In this document: piece by piece, positions 57,176 through 64,000 of the stretch | Layout of the letters: each line of letters begins with the position of its first letter | How positions within the stretch are numbered: position 1 is the first letter of the stretch | DNA from: a virus | Direction: 5' to 3' (one strand) | Length of the DNA stretch: 64,000 nucleotides | IMG/VR virus record: IMGVR_UViG_3300028563_000011 | Coordinates: 46,592-110,591 of that record | Made by a program: the position numbers and the translations under genes | The notes under the pieces: model-generated | The model's database searches: none | The model's input: only the letters and a program-made list of their open reading frames with translations | What the model was told of the DNA's origin: nothing

Positions 57176-57850
57176 TCAAACTTCAAGGAAATACGCTTTC
57201 AATAATTCAAAACCACGATAGCCAAGACGCCTCGCGTAGTATTCCCTACTGGTTTCCCTCAACTGATAACGCCCCACAACAACCCGAGGCGTATTACTCA
57301 TGATATATGCTCCAGTCTTATGGAACCACCCCAACTCTGTATAAACACGGGAACGCAAATAAACGCCCGCATCCTTCACATCCTTCACCAAAATCATAAG
57401 GGCTTCTACCACTTCTTGAGGAGCCTGCATCAAAGCAACATGCAAGCTTGTCTCCTCTGGCTGAGGCACCTCAAGATTTGACTTAACTTCATCTTCCTTC
57501 TCTATCGGCAAGGAAGCAAAGTTGGTCTCTGGAACCTTTTCGGTTGCCAACGTACGTAAACGGTTCTCGTAAGCAAACTTGAAATAAGCCATGAAAGTCT
57601 TTTGACGTTCCTTTTCCCAAACCTTGTTTTTACGCTGACGTTGCTCCTCAAGCGTTAGAGCTTTTCCGTGTAATCCTCCTACCCCATTAACATCCCAAGG
57701 CTCAAAACGGAACCCCTTCACACACTTGAAATACACAAGATACCCTTCCTGAATCAAATCATCAAGCTCATACCAAGAACCCATCTTCCAAAGATTATTT
57801 TTTGCCGTCTTGATCATCCAACCTTTCAGACCCTCATCCAGGTATTGCAC
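57176..57850 (-). CDS. Sigma-factor-like protein
   Basis: A 224-residue protein. Residues 12-45 contain MIKTAKNNLWKMGSWY followed by DDLIQEGYLVYFKCVKGF, the sigma70 region 2 core pattern (DL.QEG...). The C-terminal half (RVYTELGWFHKTGAY onward) has a helical region that could serve as region 4. It may direct host RNA polymerase to phage promoters. The promoter specificity is not visible; the AT-rich palindromic regions are possible targets. Confidence 0.65.
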   Translation of the reverse strand: MQYLDEGLKGWMIKTAKNNLWKMGSWYELDDLIQEGYLVYFKCVKGFRFEPWDVNGVGGLHGKALTLEEQRQRKNKVWEKERQKTFMAYFKFAYENRLRTLATEKVPETNFASLPIEKEDEVKSNLEVPQPEETSLHVALMQAPQEVVEALMILVKDVKDAGVYLRSRVYTELGWFHKTGAYIMSNTPRVVVGRYQLRETSREYYARRLGYRGFELLKAYFLEV

Positions 57851-57884
57851 GGGATTTCTCCTATTTTGTGCTTGGCTTTCTCTA

Positions 57885-58934
57885 CTAAACTCCTCTTAAC
57901 CAGGATTGAATTAACGTATTTGCCATATCTTCAGATAGTTCACCGGGGTCTTTAACACCAACGGGTAAAGTACCAAAACAAACAAGGCGTTTTAGCTGAG
58001 GCTGTCTTGATAACGCATCCCAAATACGGAGCCTTGCCATGTCAGCGTCTGGATCAAGTAATAATACAACTGTATCAAAGCAGCTTTCAACTAAATCCTC
58101 TAATAATTGCACCTGAGCATCACTTACGTTCAAGCCAAAAAGGCAAGTGCCATAAACCCCAAACTTATGCCCAAATGCGCTTATGCGCAAGGCGTCGAAG
58201 GGACCCTCGCACAGAACCAAGACGTTGGCGTTTCTTACGCGCCATAGCATTGGCAGACCTAAAAGTAAATTGGATGAGGACTCAACAGCTAAGGGTCCAT
58301 TATAGCCCTCAATCGTCTGTAAAGAAAGCGTTTTATAACGGATTTCCTCCTCTTTTACAATGGTACGGCCAGTCCAAGACAACAAGTTTTGGTTTACGTC
58401 ATAGATAGGTATAATCAACCTATACCTAAATAAACCATTCAAACAATGTCTCAAATTATAATTCAAAGTCAGCCACTCAATTTGAGTGTCAGTATACCCA
58501 CGCTCTTTCAGGTATTCCCAAAATATAGAGCCCAACCCCGTCTTTCGGAGAGGCTTAAATTCAACCGGCATATTTAGAGGCGACTTGGTGATCATGACCC
58601 TATTGTCCACTTCCCCTAAGTTCTTTAACACAAGCCCAGTCAAATCCTCATCCAAAGGCAACGGACTAGCAGTTTCCTCACCAGCCAGCCTCTGAGCCTC
58701 TTCAAAAGAACACAAAAGTAACGCTTGAATGAGTTTAGACCGACTGTTACCCCGGTGTTGAGAGTTACGTAAGCACCCCCAATGGGAGCCTTTTAAGGAG
58801 ATCCCCAAATGCTGGCTGGGGTCGGCCTCTCGACACCAAGGACACTTGATGGATATACGGCCTCGCCCCGTGTTAGGACCGCGAGTCACGTATTCAATGT
58901 TGTGGGAGCTTAGGAAGCGAGGCCAGTCGAACAT
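57885..58934 (-). CDS. DnaG-like primase
   Basis: A 349-residue primase. Zinc-binding N-terminus: SIKCPWCREADPSQHLGIS and GSHWGCLRNSQHRG (CxxC...CxxxxxH type). Toprim domain: VLVLCEGPFDALRISAFG near 240 and VVLLLDPDADMARLR near 296. It lays RNA primers at the fork with the DnaB-like helicase at 60847-62256. A hairpin AAAACCC/GGGTTTT precedes its ATG and may cover the ribosome site. Confidence 0.85.
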   Translation of the reverse strand: MFDWPRFLSSHNIEYVTRGPNTGRGRISIKCPWCREADPSQHLGISLKGSHWGCLRNSQHRGNSRSKLIQALLLCSFEEAQRLAGEETASPLPLDEDLTGLVLKNLGEVDNRVMITKSPLNMPVEFKPLRKTGLGSIFWEYLKERGYTDTQIEWLTLNYNLRHCLNGLFRYRLIIPIYDVNQNLLSWTGRTIVKEEEIRYKTLSLQTIEGYNGPLAVESSSNLLLGLPMLWRVRNANVLVLCEGPFDALRISAFGHKFGVYGTCLFGLNVSDAQVQLLEDLVESCFDTVVLLLDPDADMARLRIWDALSRQPQLKRLVCFGTLPVGVKDPGELSEDMANTLIQSWLRGV

Positions 58935-59025
58935 GAAAACCCAAACCGATTAGGAAGGGGTTTTACTTCAATTCTCGAAATTAGTCAAATTCTTTTTGCT
59001 TTTTATAGCAATTTTATAATCACAC

Positions 59026-60588
59026 TCATTTTAATACATCCTCAGGATTGGCACGTAAAGCCTCAAGTAGAGAGGCACCCTCAGAGTGATAGTCTAAAAT
59101 TTTTTGATCAAGGGTACCTTGTACAACAAGATCATACTGAAATACTCGACGAGTTTGACCTGAACGCCTTGCCCGCCGTTCGGCTTGCTCCCGATCAATT
59201 ACACTCACTGGGCTTTCATAAAACATAACGTAATTGGCTACCTGCAAACCATCTAACGAATACGCCCCAATTCGATTATTCAATACAGCAACCTCACAAT
59301 TGGGGTCCTCTTGAAACTTGGCTAGCTCCTGCTTGTAGTTCTTGGTACCTGACCAAATCCAAATACTGGACTGCTTTCTCGCCTTCAAGGCTTCATGTAT
59401 TCTTCTACCAGAAAAAGTAAAGTCATAGAACACCAAAGCTTTACGGCCCCTAGGAAGGTCATCAAGTAACTCCAATAAACGATCCAACTTTGGGTTTTCT
59501 TCAAAAGCAATCTCAGCCCGCTCACCACTTTCTTCATCCCTAAAACCTAGGAACCCCGAAGAAAGTTGACGCATGCGCATAAATGCGTTCTTCATCTCTT
59601 GAAGATTACCCCGAGCCGATATTATACCATCAACAACACGTTTGTAATAAGCTTTGGCTTCTTCCGGTAATCGAATTGTTTCAACCATAGGCACAAGTTT
59701 AGGTAAGTCTCCACACTCACTTTCACCGTAAGAAATTGAGCGATGATGTGCCAACCTCATCAAACTCGGCATTGTTCTCTTATCAAAAGAATAACTCTTT
59801 ATGTGTTCATTGTCTGTCCAAGGATGAGGCTCTTCACTGTAAAATGCAGCACGGAACAACCCAAGAGTTTCCCCCAAGCTCTCCCCACCATCAATAATAA
59901 ATTGCTGAGCCCACAACATCAATGGGTCTCGACCAAAAGGTCGGCCAGCCAACGCGTACCTTATATTGATTGTTTCTTTTAATTCTTCACAAAGCTTATA
60001 GGCCAAACTCCCATGGTGACCTACACAAGTAGACTCATCCATTACAATCGCTTGAACATTATTGGCTAACCGTTGGACTTTATTTGGGTCAATGACCAAC
60101 TTGTTCTTATTTTTCTTCTTTACAACTTCAGTCACCATCCGAGTAACCCCCGGATAAGCAACCAAAATTAAACCATTACCAAAACTTTCTAGAGTACGCC
60201 ACTTACGCTCAGAAGAATCTTCCAAAGTAGTAAAAGGTATACCTATATTGTACTGCTTAATCTGTTTCTCCCAAGTTGGGAAAGCTTTGTCGCTCTTCAC
60301 AAAAATCAAGGCTCGCTTAAGCCTACCTATACCCCACCAATATTTCAATAACTCTAAAGAAACAAGGGTCTTACCTCCACCCATGTCAATATAAAAGGCA
60401 AACTGAGGGTAAGCAATACCCAAATACAAACTTGCCTTCTGGTGGAGCCTTAAATCCTTATACGGTTTCGGGGGTGGGTTTAATTGACTTAAAGCTTTAT
60501 CAAGATGATCGTGAGTAAGCTTTTTGATCCAACGGTGATCATCCCTTGGTTCTTCTAAGTACGCCTCTATTGCAAACTTGGGTATCAT
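59026..60588 (-). CDS. SNF2/SF2-type helicase
   Basis: A 520-residue superfamily 2 ATPase. Walker A (motif I) AFYIDMGGGKTLVSLELL near 66, motif II VMDESTCVGH near 181 (DEST), and the last motif REQAERRARRSGQTRRV near 469 with arginine fingers, typical of SNF2-like and phage DEAD-type helicases. It may remodel replication forks or recombination intermediates. The start overlaps the stop of a small gene (TAATG). Confidence 0.85.
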   Translation of the reverse strand: MIPKFAIEAYLEEPRDDHRWIKKLTHDHLDKALSQLNPPPKPYKDLRLHQKASLYLGIAYPQFAFYIDMGGGKTLVSLELLKYWWGIGRLKRALIFVKSDKAFPTWEKQIKQYNIGIPFTTLEDSSERKWRTLESFGNGLILVAYPGVTRMVTEVVKKKNKNKLVIDPNKVQRLANNVQAIVMDESTCVGHHGSLAYKLCEELKETINIRYALAGRPFGRDPLMLWAQQFIIDGGESLGETLGLFRAAFYSEEPHPWTDNEHIKSYSFDKRTMPSLMRLAHHRSISYGESECGDLPKLVPMVETIRLPEEAKAYYKRVVDGIISARGNLQEMKNAFMRMRQLSSGFLGFRDEESGERAEIAFEENPKLDRLLELLDDLPRGRKALVFYDFTFSGRRIHEALKARKQSSIWIWSGTKNYKQELAKFQEDPNCEVAVLNNRIGAYSLDGLQVANYVMFYESPVSVIDREQAERRARRSGQTRRVFQYDLVVQGTLDQKILDYHSEGASLLEALRANPEDVLK

Positions 60589-60749
60589 TAGTCTTTCTTA
60601 ACCAAAGAAGTCAAAAACCGACTCAAAAATATACGAATAGTCCTTTCCACTATATCCACTTCATATGACGACATAGGCTCACCGTAACCATAGGTCTTTT
60701 CCATTTCCTTTTGAATATCTTTTACCCAAAAGTTCAATACAATCTTCAA
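60588..60749 (-). CDS. Hypothetical small protein
   Basis: A 53-residue gene starting with TTG, with AAAGGAG upstream and the stop interlocked with the helicase ATG (TAATG). Sequence MKIVLNFWVKDIQKEMEKTY then YEVDIVERTIRIFLSRFLTS. It fills the gap between tRNA-CAU and the helicase. The ATG nearby (60753) gives only a 24-codon frame, so TTG is preferred. Unknown. Confidence 0.55.
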   Translation of the reverse strand: MKIVLNFWVKDIQKEMEKTYGYGEPMSSYEVDIVERTIRIFLSRFLTSLVKKD

Positions 60750-60772
60750 GCATTATATCTCCTTTATGTTGG

Positions 60773-60843
60773 TTGGCCAGGAGGGAATCGAACCCTCGTC
60801 AAACCGTTATGAGCGGTCGGCTCTACCATTGAGCTACAGGCCA
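60773..60843 (-). tRNA. tRNA with CAU anticodon (Met or Ile2)
   Basis: Minus-strand cloverleaf: acceptor TGGCCTG/CTGGCCA with one T-T mismatch (position 6:67), D-arm GCTC/GAGC, anticodon stem GACCG/CGGTT with loop CTCATAA (anticodon CAU), T-arm GAGGG/CCCTC with loop TTCGATT, A73 then CC. Elongator Met is the simplest call; Ile2 (lysidine-modified, reads AUA) cannot be excluded from sequence alone. Three bases separate it from the dnaB stop. Confidence 0.85.
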
Positions 60844-60846
60844 ATT

Positions 60847-62256
60847 CTACTCTGCCGAAGACTCATTTCCACGCACCAATTCCCAATAACGACTAGATTG
60901 AGGGTGGCTGTATAATACATACTGCCCTACATCGTAGGCTTGGGAAATTGCAATTGTTTGACCAGCCCGTGCATATCGAGCATGAGCAACATGTACCCTT
61001 GCTAAATTATCCCGTTGCTCAGCAACCGTCCTAGAATAAGTTAAGGTATTATCTGCCGTAAAAACCTTGCTAATATCCTCAGAAACATCATTGGAGTTTA
61101 CCATACGTGCATCAATCGTCTGCCTCCCCCCTTGAGTGGGTACAATTAAAGCCATAGAACGCTCCACAGCTAATCCCCTCAAAGCTACATAAGTACGGCC
61201 TAAATCTATACGCTGATTACTAGGACTAATTTTCATCAAATCTGGGTAATCCAAAATAATCATTGTCGGAATAAATTTATGGACTGACTCCAAATAGTCC
61301 AAGTACCCATAAAGTTGGGGAACTGTTAATTGTCCAGTAGGAAATTGCTTAATCACTAAACGTCGGAACCGTAACCCCCATTGTTTGAGTTTTTCCCGAA
61401 GAAGCTTTTTACCCTCATCTGTAGAGAATACTATCTTAGGTTTACGCCCCCGAGTACGAAACCCTTCAATACGATCCAAACTATCTAGTTCAAATTGAAC
61501 AACTTTATAAGAATCATCCGACCAAGATCCATTGAAGAAACGCTGATAGTACCTTGCAACTACATCCTCTTCACCCATCTCCAATGTTATATGTAAGATC
61601 TTAGCTTGATGAAGAATACCTTGTGTGCCCATATGGACACAGAACCAAGTCTTCCCTGAGTTCTTGGGCCCAATATAGAGCAACATTTGCCCTTTGTTTG
61701 CACCAATATTATTGGCATCTAGCTCTTTAATACCAATTGGGTAATCAACCTTTGGCTTGTTCAAAAAGCTAAGGGCTTTAGGATCATTTAGAAAAGTTCC
61801 AGCATCGAGCATATCCTGCCGAGTACTTAAAGCAGTATGAAGAATACGCTCAACTTCTGGTATTAAATCATCCCCACCTTGCTGGTACCTCTCTGAGGCT
61901 TGAAGCAAAGCAGCCTTCAAAGTCTGCTGGCGAATATGGCTTTGAGTCTTACTGGCAATATACTCTGGATTGATACCCTCACTTAAAGTGAGGATCCCAG
62001 ACATAAGACGCCGGAGGCGAGGAGCTCGCTCACCCTTCTCTAAAGCCCAACCAAATAAGTCGTCTAGCTGGGCTTTACCGGGAGGCTTACCGTACTTAGC
62101 CCGGTAAGCGAGTATCCTGGTAGCGACTTCTTGATACGGCCCATCAAAATGCTCAGGTTTGACTTGAGCTGCAACTGCTGACCCATGCTTTACATCAAAC
62201 ATAAGGAGAGCCAAAAGGCTCTCCTGTAAAGATGTTGGGAGCTCTTCCTGAGCCAT
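60847..62256 (-). CDS. dnaB: DnaB-like replicative helicase
   Basis: A 469-residue hexameric helicase. N-terminal ESLLALLMFDVKHGSAVAAQ and DnaB-type helices are followed by a RecA-type ATPase: Walker A YIGPKNSGKTWFCVHMG near 192, LEMGEEDVVARYYQRF (switch), Walker B-like TMIILDYPDLMKISPSN and later ALIVPTQGG with the sensor Gln. It unwinds DNA ahead of the polymerase and works with the primase. Confidence 0.85.
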   Translation of the reverse strand: MAQEELPTSLQESLLALLMFDVKHGSAVAAQVKPEHFDGPYQEVATRILAYRAKYGKPPGKAQLDDLFGWALEKGERAPRLRRLMSGILTLSEGINPEYIASKTQSHIRQQTLKAALLQASERYQQGGDDLIPEVERILHTALSTRQDMLDAGTFLNDPKALSFLNKPKVDYPIGIKELDANNIGANKGQMLLYIGPKNSGKTWFCVHMGTQGILHQAKILHITLEMGEEDVVARYYQRFFNGSWSDDSYKVVQFELDSLDRIEGFRTRGRKPKIVFSTDEGKKLLREKLKQWGLRFRRLVIKQFPTGQLTVPQLYGYLDYLESVHKFIPTMIILDYPDLMKISPSNQRIDLGRTYVALRGLAVERSMALIVPTQGGRQTIDARMVNSNDVSEDISKVFTADNTLTYSRTVAEQRDNLARVHVAHARYARAGQTIAISQAYDVGQYVLYSHPQSSRYWELVRGNESSAE

Positions 62257-62267
62257 ATTCTACCCCA

Positions 62268-62699
62268 CTAGAACCACCAACGAAATCCCCATTTATTTGA
62301 AAACTCTTCGTTAAGCTGATCAAAATCCAACCTAAACTGAGCTTCATGCAAACGTCGCTCATAATCCCGTTGGCGTTGAGTTGCTATCTTAACACACATT
62401 GACCAAGAACGCTTACAAGCAATATCTGAATCAAGGCGATACGGATAACGTGTTTCTTCCCACAAACGACGGCGATGATGCTCCGGGACCCCAAAAGACC
62501 TTAAGAACCAAGATGCTTTCTTACTAGCAACTTTGGCTTCTTCCTCATAACCATCTGATGGGGAACTTATCGACGCTGAAAACCCACCCAACCCATTTGT
62601 TACAACTCCTGCTCCATCTGCAGTTGCTTGATCTAACATACCCTTTGCAGCTAGGGGGGTAGAAGCAAGAAGACCAAAAAATTTACGACGACCAATCAC
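62268..62699 (-). CDS. Phage protein with Tat-like signal
   Basis: A 143-residue protein from a GTG, with AAAGGA upstream. It begins MIGRRKFFGLLASTPLAAKG: a twin-arginine pattern and hydrophobic helix ending in an AxA-like site. The remainder is helical and charged, with LRSFGVPEHHRRRLWEETR. A folded protein could be exported by Tat, but the arginines may be coincidental. No family known. Confidence 0.5.
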   Translation of the reverse strand: MIGRRKFFGLLASTPLAAKGMLDQATADGAGVVTNGLGGFSASISSPSDGYEEEAKVASKKASWFLRSFGVPEHHRRRLWEETRYPYRLDSDIACKRSWSMCVKIATQRQRDYERRLHEAQFRLDFDQLNEEFSNKWGFRWWF

Positions 62700-62748
62700 C
62701 CATTTATCCTTTGATAATAATACTAAATCTTCATTTTGAAAAATAGAT

Positions 62749-62878
62749 GGTTAGTGCCCCTTCGAGGACCTCTCAAAAGAAACGCAAAAGCAGGAACCGC
62801 GCGGACTGCTTTCACTAGCACTAACCCGATTTGGTGACTTGCCGTAAGTGCCCTTACGTGCTCCTGTTTTCCAAATCG
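62749..62878. ncRNA. Two adjacent structured hairpins
   Basis: Hairpin A pairs 62749-62757 with 62818-62826 (9 bp) with an inner 62787-62793/62806-62812 stem (7 bp). Hairpin B follows with no gap: 62827-62834 with 62871-62878 (8 bp) and inner 62843-62848/62853-62858 (6 bp). They fill the 185-base gap between the Tat-like and DUF932-like genes. The strand is not known. A 32-codon frame from GTG within hairpin A on the minus strand lacks a ribosome site. Confidence 0.5.
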
Positions 62879-62884
62879 TTTCCT

Positions 62885-63847
62885 TTACAGGGACGCATAA
62901 CACTCAGGACAATGCGCCGCAGAAACCACTTCTAACTCACGACCCCCCAATTCCTGGAGGCGGTAGCGAGTACGGTCTGTTAGGTTACTACCATTTGCAG
63001 TGCGAGTGATGGCCTGAAGCACTCCATAAGCCGTACCGTCTCCCTCAACAACATGAGCCGCTAAAGCTTCATTCAGCAGTGTTGGGCTAATACGGTTCTG
63101 CTTAAAAATACGACGAATGGCTTGTTCGCCATTCACCTTCATCTCCGTAGCCTTTTTCAGCTGGTCATTGATCTTTGTATTCAATACTTCCTTAGCATCA
63201 CGGACAGCCTTCCCCACATTCGCCAAGAAGCTTTCTACATCATCAAAGCTCAAGACATTGAAGTACTCAGGGAAAGTCATCCCATTCAAGCAACCCAACC
63301 GCTCAGTATACGGTTCCACGGTAGGCCGCTTAAACATAAACTCCGAGTATCGACAACGGATACCTCCATTTGTGATATCTCTAAGCTTAGGCTGAAGCTC
63401 AATAGACTCACTCACAACATCCACGTCAAAGAACATACCATAATCCCGGTAAGTAACCGTCTTAATCTCTGGTAGTTCTTCAAACACCTTCTCGAAAACC
63501 GGCAGAGCCGACTGATTAACGGCTTCCTTAGGCTTTGCCGTAAGGATCTTATCCTTATTCAAAACCAATTGCTTCTTTTCTGCAACGTCGCTTTCTTTGA
63601 ACATACGTTGAACAATAGTATTGCTCAAATCAATAGGAGCTCGACGCAAAAATCCAGCCGGAGCCTTAAACAAGTCTCTACAGATAAGATCAAAAGTATT
63701 CCCCTCCGCAAAAATTTCATCGTTGATGCGGAGACGCCGATGGCCCGTAAAGTCTTGCGGAGGGATAACCTCAACTTTCTTTAGGTCAACCGTCCGCAAG
63801 GACGTTTCACGGTCTTCCAGGACTTCCATAAACTCATCACGTAACAT
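62885..63847 (-). CDS. DUF932-like phage protein
   Basis: A 320-residue protein; the ATG at 63847 is preferred because AAGGA directly abuts the upstream ATG (63856) and is well spaced from this one. The central NGMTFPEYFNVLSFDDVESF and C-terminal LLNEALAAHVVEGDGTAYGV then QAITRTANG follow the DUF932 pattern (often in phages and plasmids). Function unknown. Ends with two cysteines in HCPECYASL, possibly a zinc tail. Confidence 0.6.
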   Translation of the reverse strand: MLRDEFMEVLEDRETSLRTVDLKKVEVIPPQDFTGHRRLRINDEIFAEGNTFDLICRDLFKAPAGFLRRAPIDLSNTIVQRMFKESDVAEKKQLVLNKDKILTAKPKEAVNQSALPVFEKVFEELPEIKTVTYRDYGMFFDVDVVSESIELQPKLRDITNGGIRCRYSEFMFKRPTVEPYTERLGCLNGMTFPEYFNVLSFDDVESFLANVGKAVRDAKEVLNTKINDQLKKATEMKVNGEQAIRRIFKQNRISPTLLNEALAAHVVEGDGTAYGVLQAITRTANGSNLTDRTRYRLQELGGRELEVVSAAHCPECYASL

Positions 63848-63878
63848 TGCACACATTCCTTCTGTTTTGGGTTTTAGG

Positions 63879-63911
63879 GGGGGGGGGGAGGTTTATACTG
63901 GGTATAAACCA
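63879..63911 (-). terminator. Hairpin plus C-tract after an upstream gene
   Basis: On the minus strand GGTTTATAC pairs with GTATAAACC around CCA, followed by T and a run of 12 C. The 3' arm contains the stop of the upstream partial gene. Shape is terminator-like but the tract is C, not T, so termination would not be intrinsic in the usual way. It lies before the start of 62885-63847. Confidence 0.35.
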
Positions 63912-64000
63912 ATCAATTCCCCATCTTCACCTACCTGTCCACTTAGAAAGTGCTTCCCTTCAGCACAATCAATATAAAGTGATTGAAACCGATCTTTGAA
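63893..64000 (-). CDS. C-terminal end of an upstream gene
   Basis: The last 35 codons of a gene entering from the right edge, ending SLYIDCAEGKHFLSGQVGED then GELIGLYPV and a stop at 63893-63895. The visible part is too short to identify. Confidence 0.6.
   Translation of the reverse strand, partial: FKDRFQSLYIDCAEGKHFLSGQVGEDGELIGLYPV

Noticed and set aside
62749-62826. Additional tRNA
   Set aside because: Length and outer stem are suggestive but there is no T-loop, no D-arm and no anticodon loop.

Overview
The window is a 64 kb piece of a large tailed double-stranded DNA phage (Caudoviricetes). Virtually every gene, all three tRNAs and all structured elements lie on the minus strand, so transcription runs from high to low coordinates and 'upstream' below means a higher coordinate. 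Genes are tightly packed with ATGA, TAATG and GTGA overlaps. Several start codons were moved from the longest reading frame on ribosome-binding-site grounds. Nothing identifies the host by name. A GT9 heptosyltransferase-like gene, DUF3309-type and N4 gp49-type proteins and a Tat-like signal point to a Gram-negative, probably proteobacterial, host.

Layout from high to low coordinates. (1) 56.1-64.0 kb: replication start and early regulation, with a DUF932-like protein, DnaB helicase, tRNA-CAU, an SF2/SNF2 helicase, primase and a sigma-like factor. (2) 47-56 kb: nucleotide and DNA-modification block, with a thymidylate-synthase-family enzyme, HD nucleotidase, a 5-hydroxymethyl-uracil DNA kinase helical protein, P-loop kinase, amino-acid:DNA-transferase-like protein, radical SAM enzyme, amidoligase and FAD oxidoreductase. 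Together these suggest hypermodified thymine in the genomic DNA. An SPFH protein is embedded in the block. (3) 37.9-47 kb: replisome and recombination, with sliding clamp, a uracil-DNA-glycosylase/PolA fusion, clamp loader, ssDNA-binding protein, RecA and a NusG-like factor. (4) 34.4-37.9 kb: class II ribonucleotide reductase interrupted by an HNH intein. (5) 29.4-34.4 kb: small genes, the terminase small subunit candidate, tRNA-Thr, two homologous structured RNA-like elements and a 690-base intergenic region with palindromic boxes.

(6) 18.3-29.4 kb: packaging and portal block with terminase large subunit, small membrane proteins, a GIY-YIG homing endonuclease beside a remnant portal 5' end, a 1156-residue portal carrying a C-terminal ADP-ribosyltransferase-like domain, a 623-residue zeta-toxin-like polyprotein and a head-tail connector. 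(7) 10.8-18.2 kb: glycosyltransferase and methyltransferase cluster with dCTP deaminase and tRNA-Leu. (8) 0-10.7 kb: head genes, with MuF-like minor head protein, a prohead protease fused to a 2H phosphoesterase, internal proteins with membrane helices, scaffold, two decoration proteins and the major capsid protein (cut by the window edge).

The most distinctive theme is a short motif (about K-x-NP[NYH]HD..G[RK]F.[ST]) occurring about 14 times in seven proteins. It introduces modules attached to head-associated proteins, including the ART-like and zeta-like enzymes. I infer a family of capsid-loaded, possibly injected, modular effectors processed by the prohead protease. Other findings are the two covarying RNA elements, the hypermodification operon, the 2H-phosphoesterase/protease fusion and the homing-endonuclease/portal remnant.
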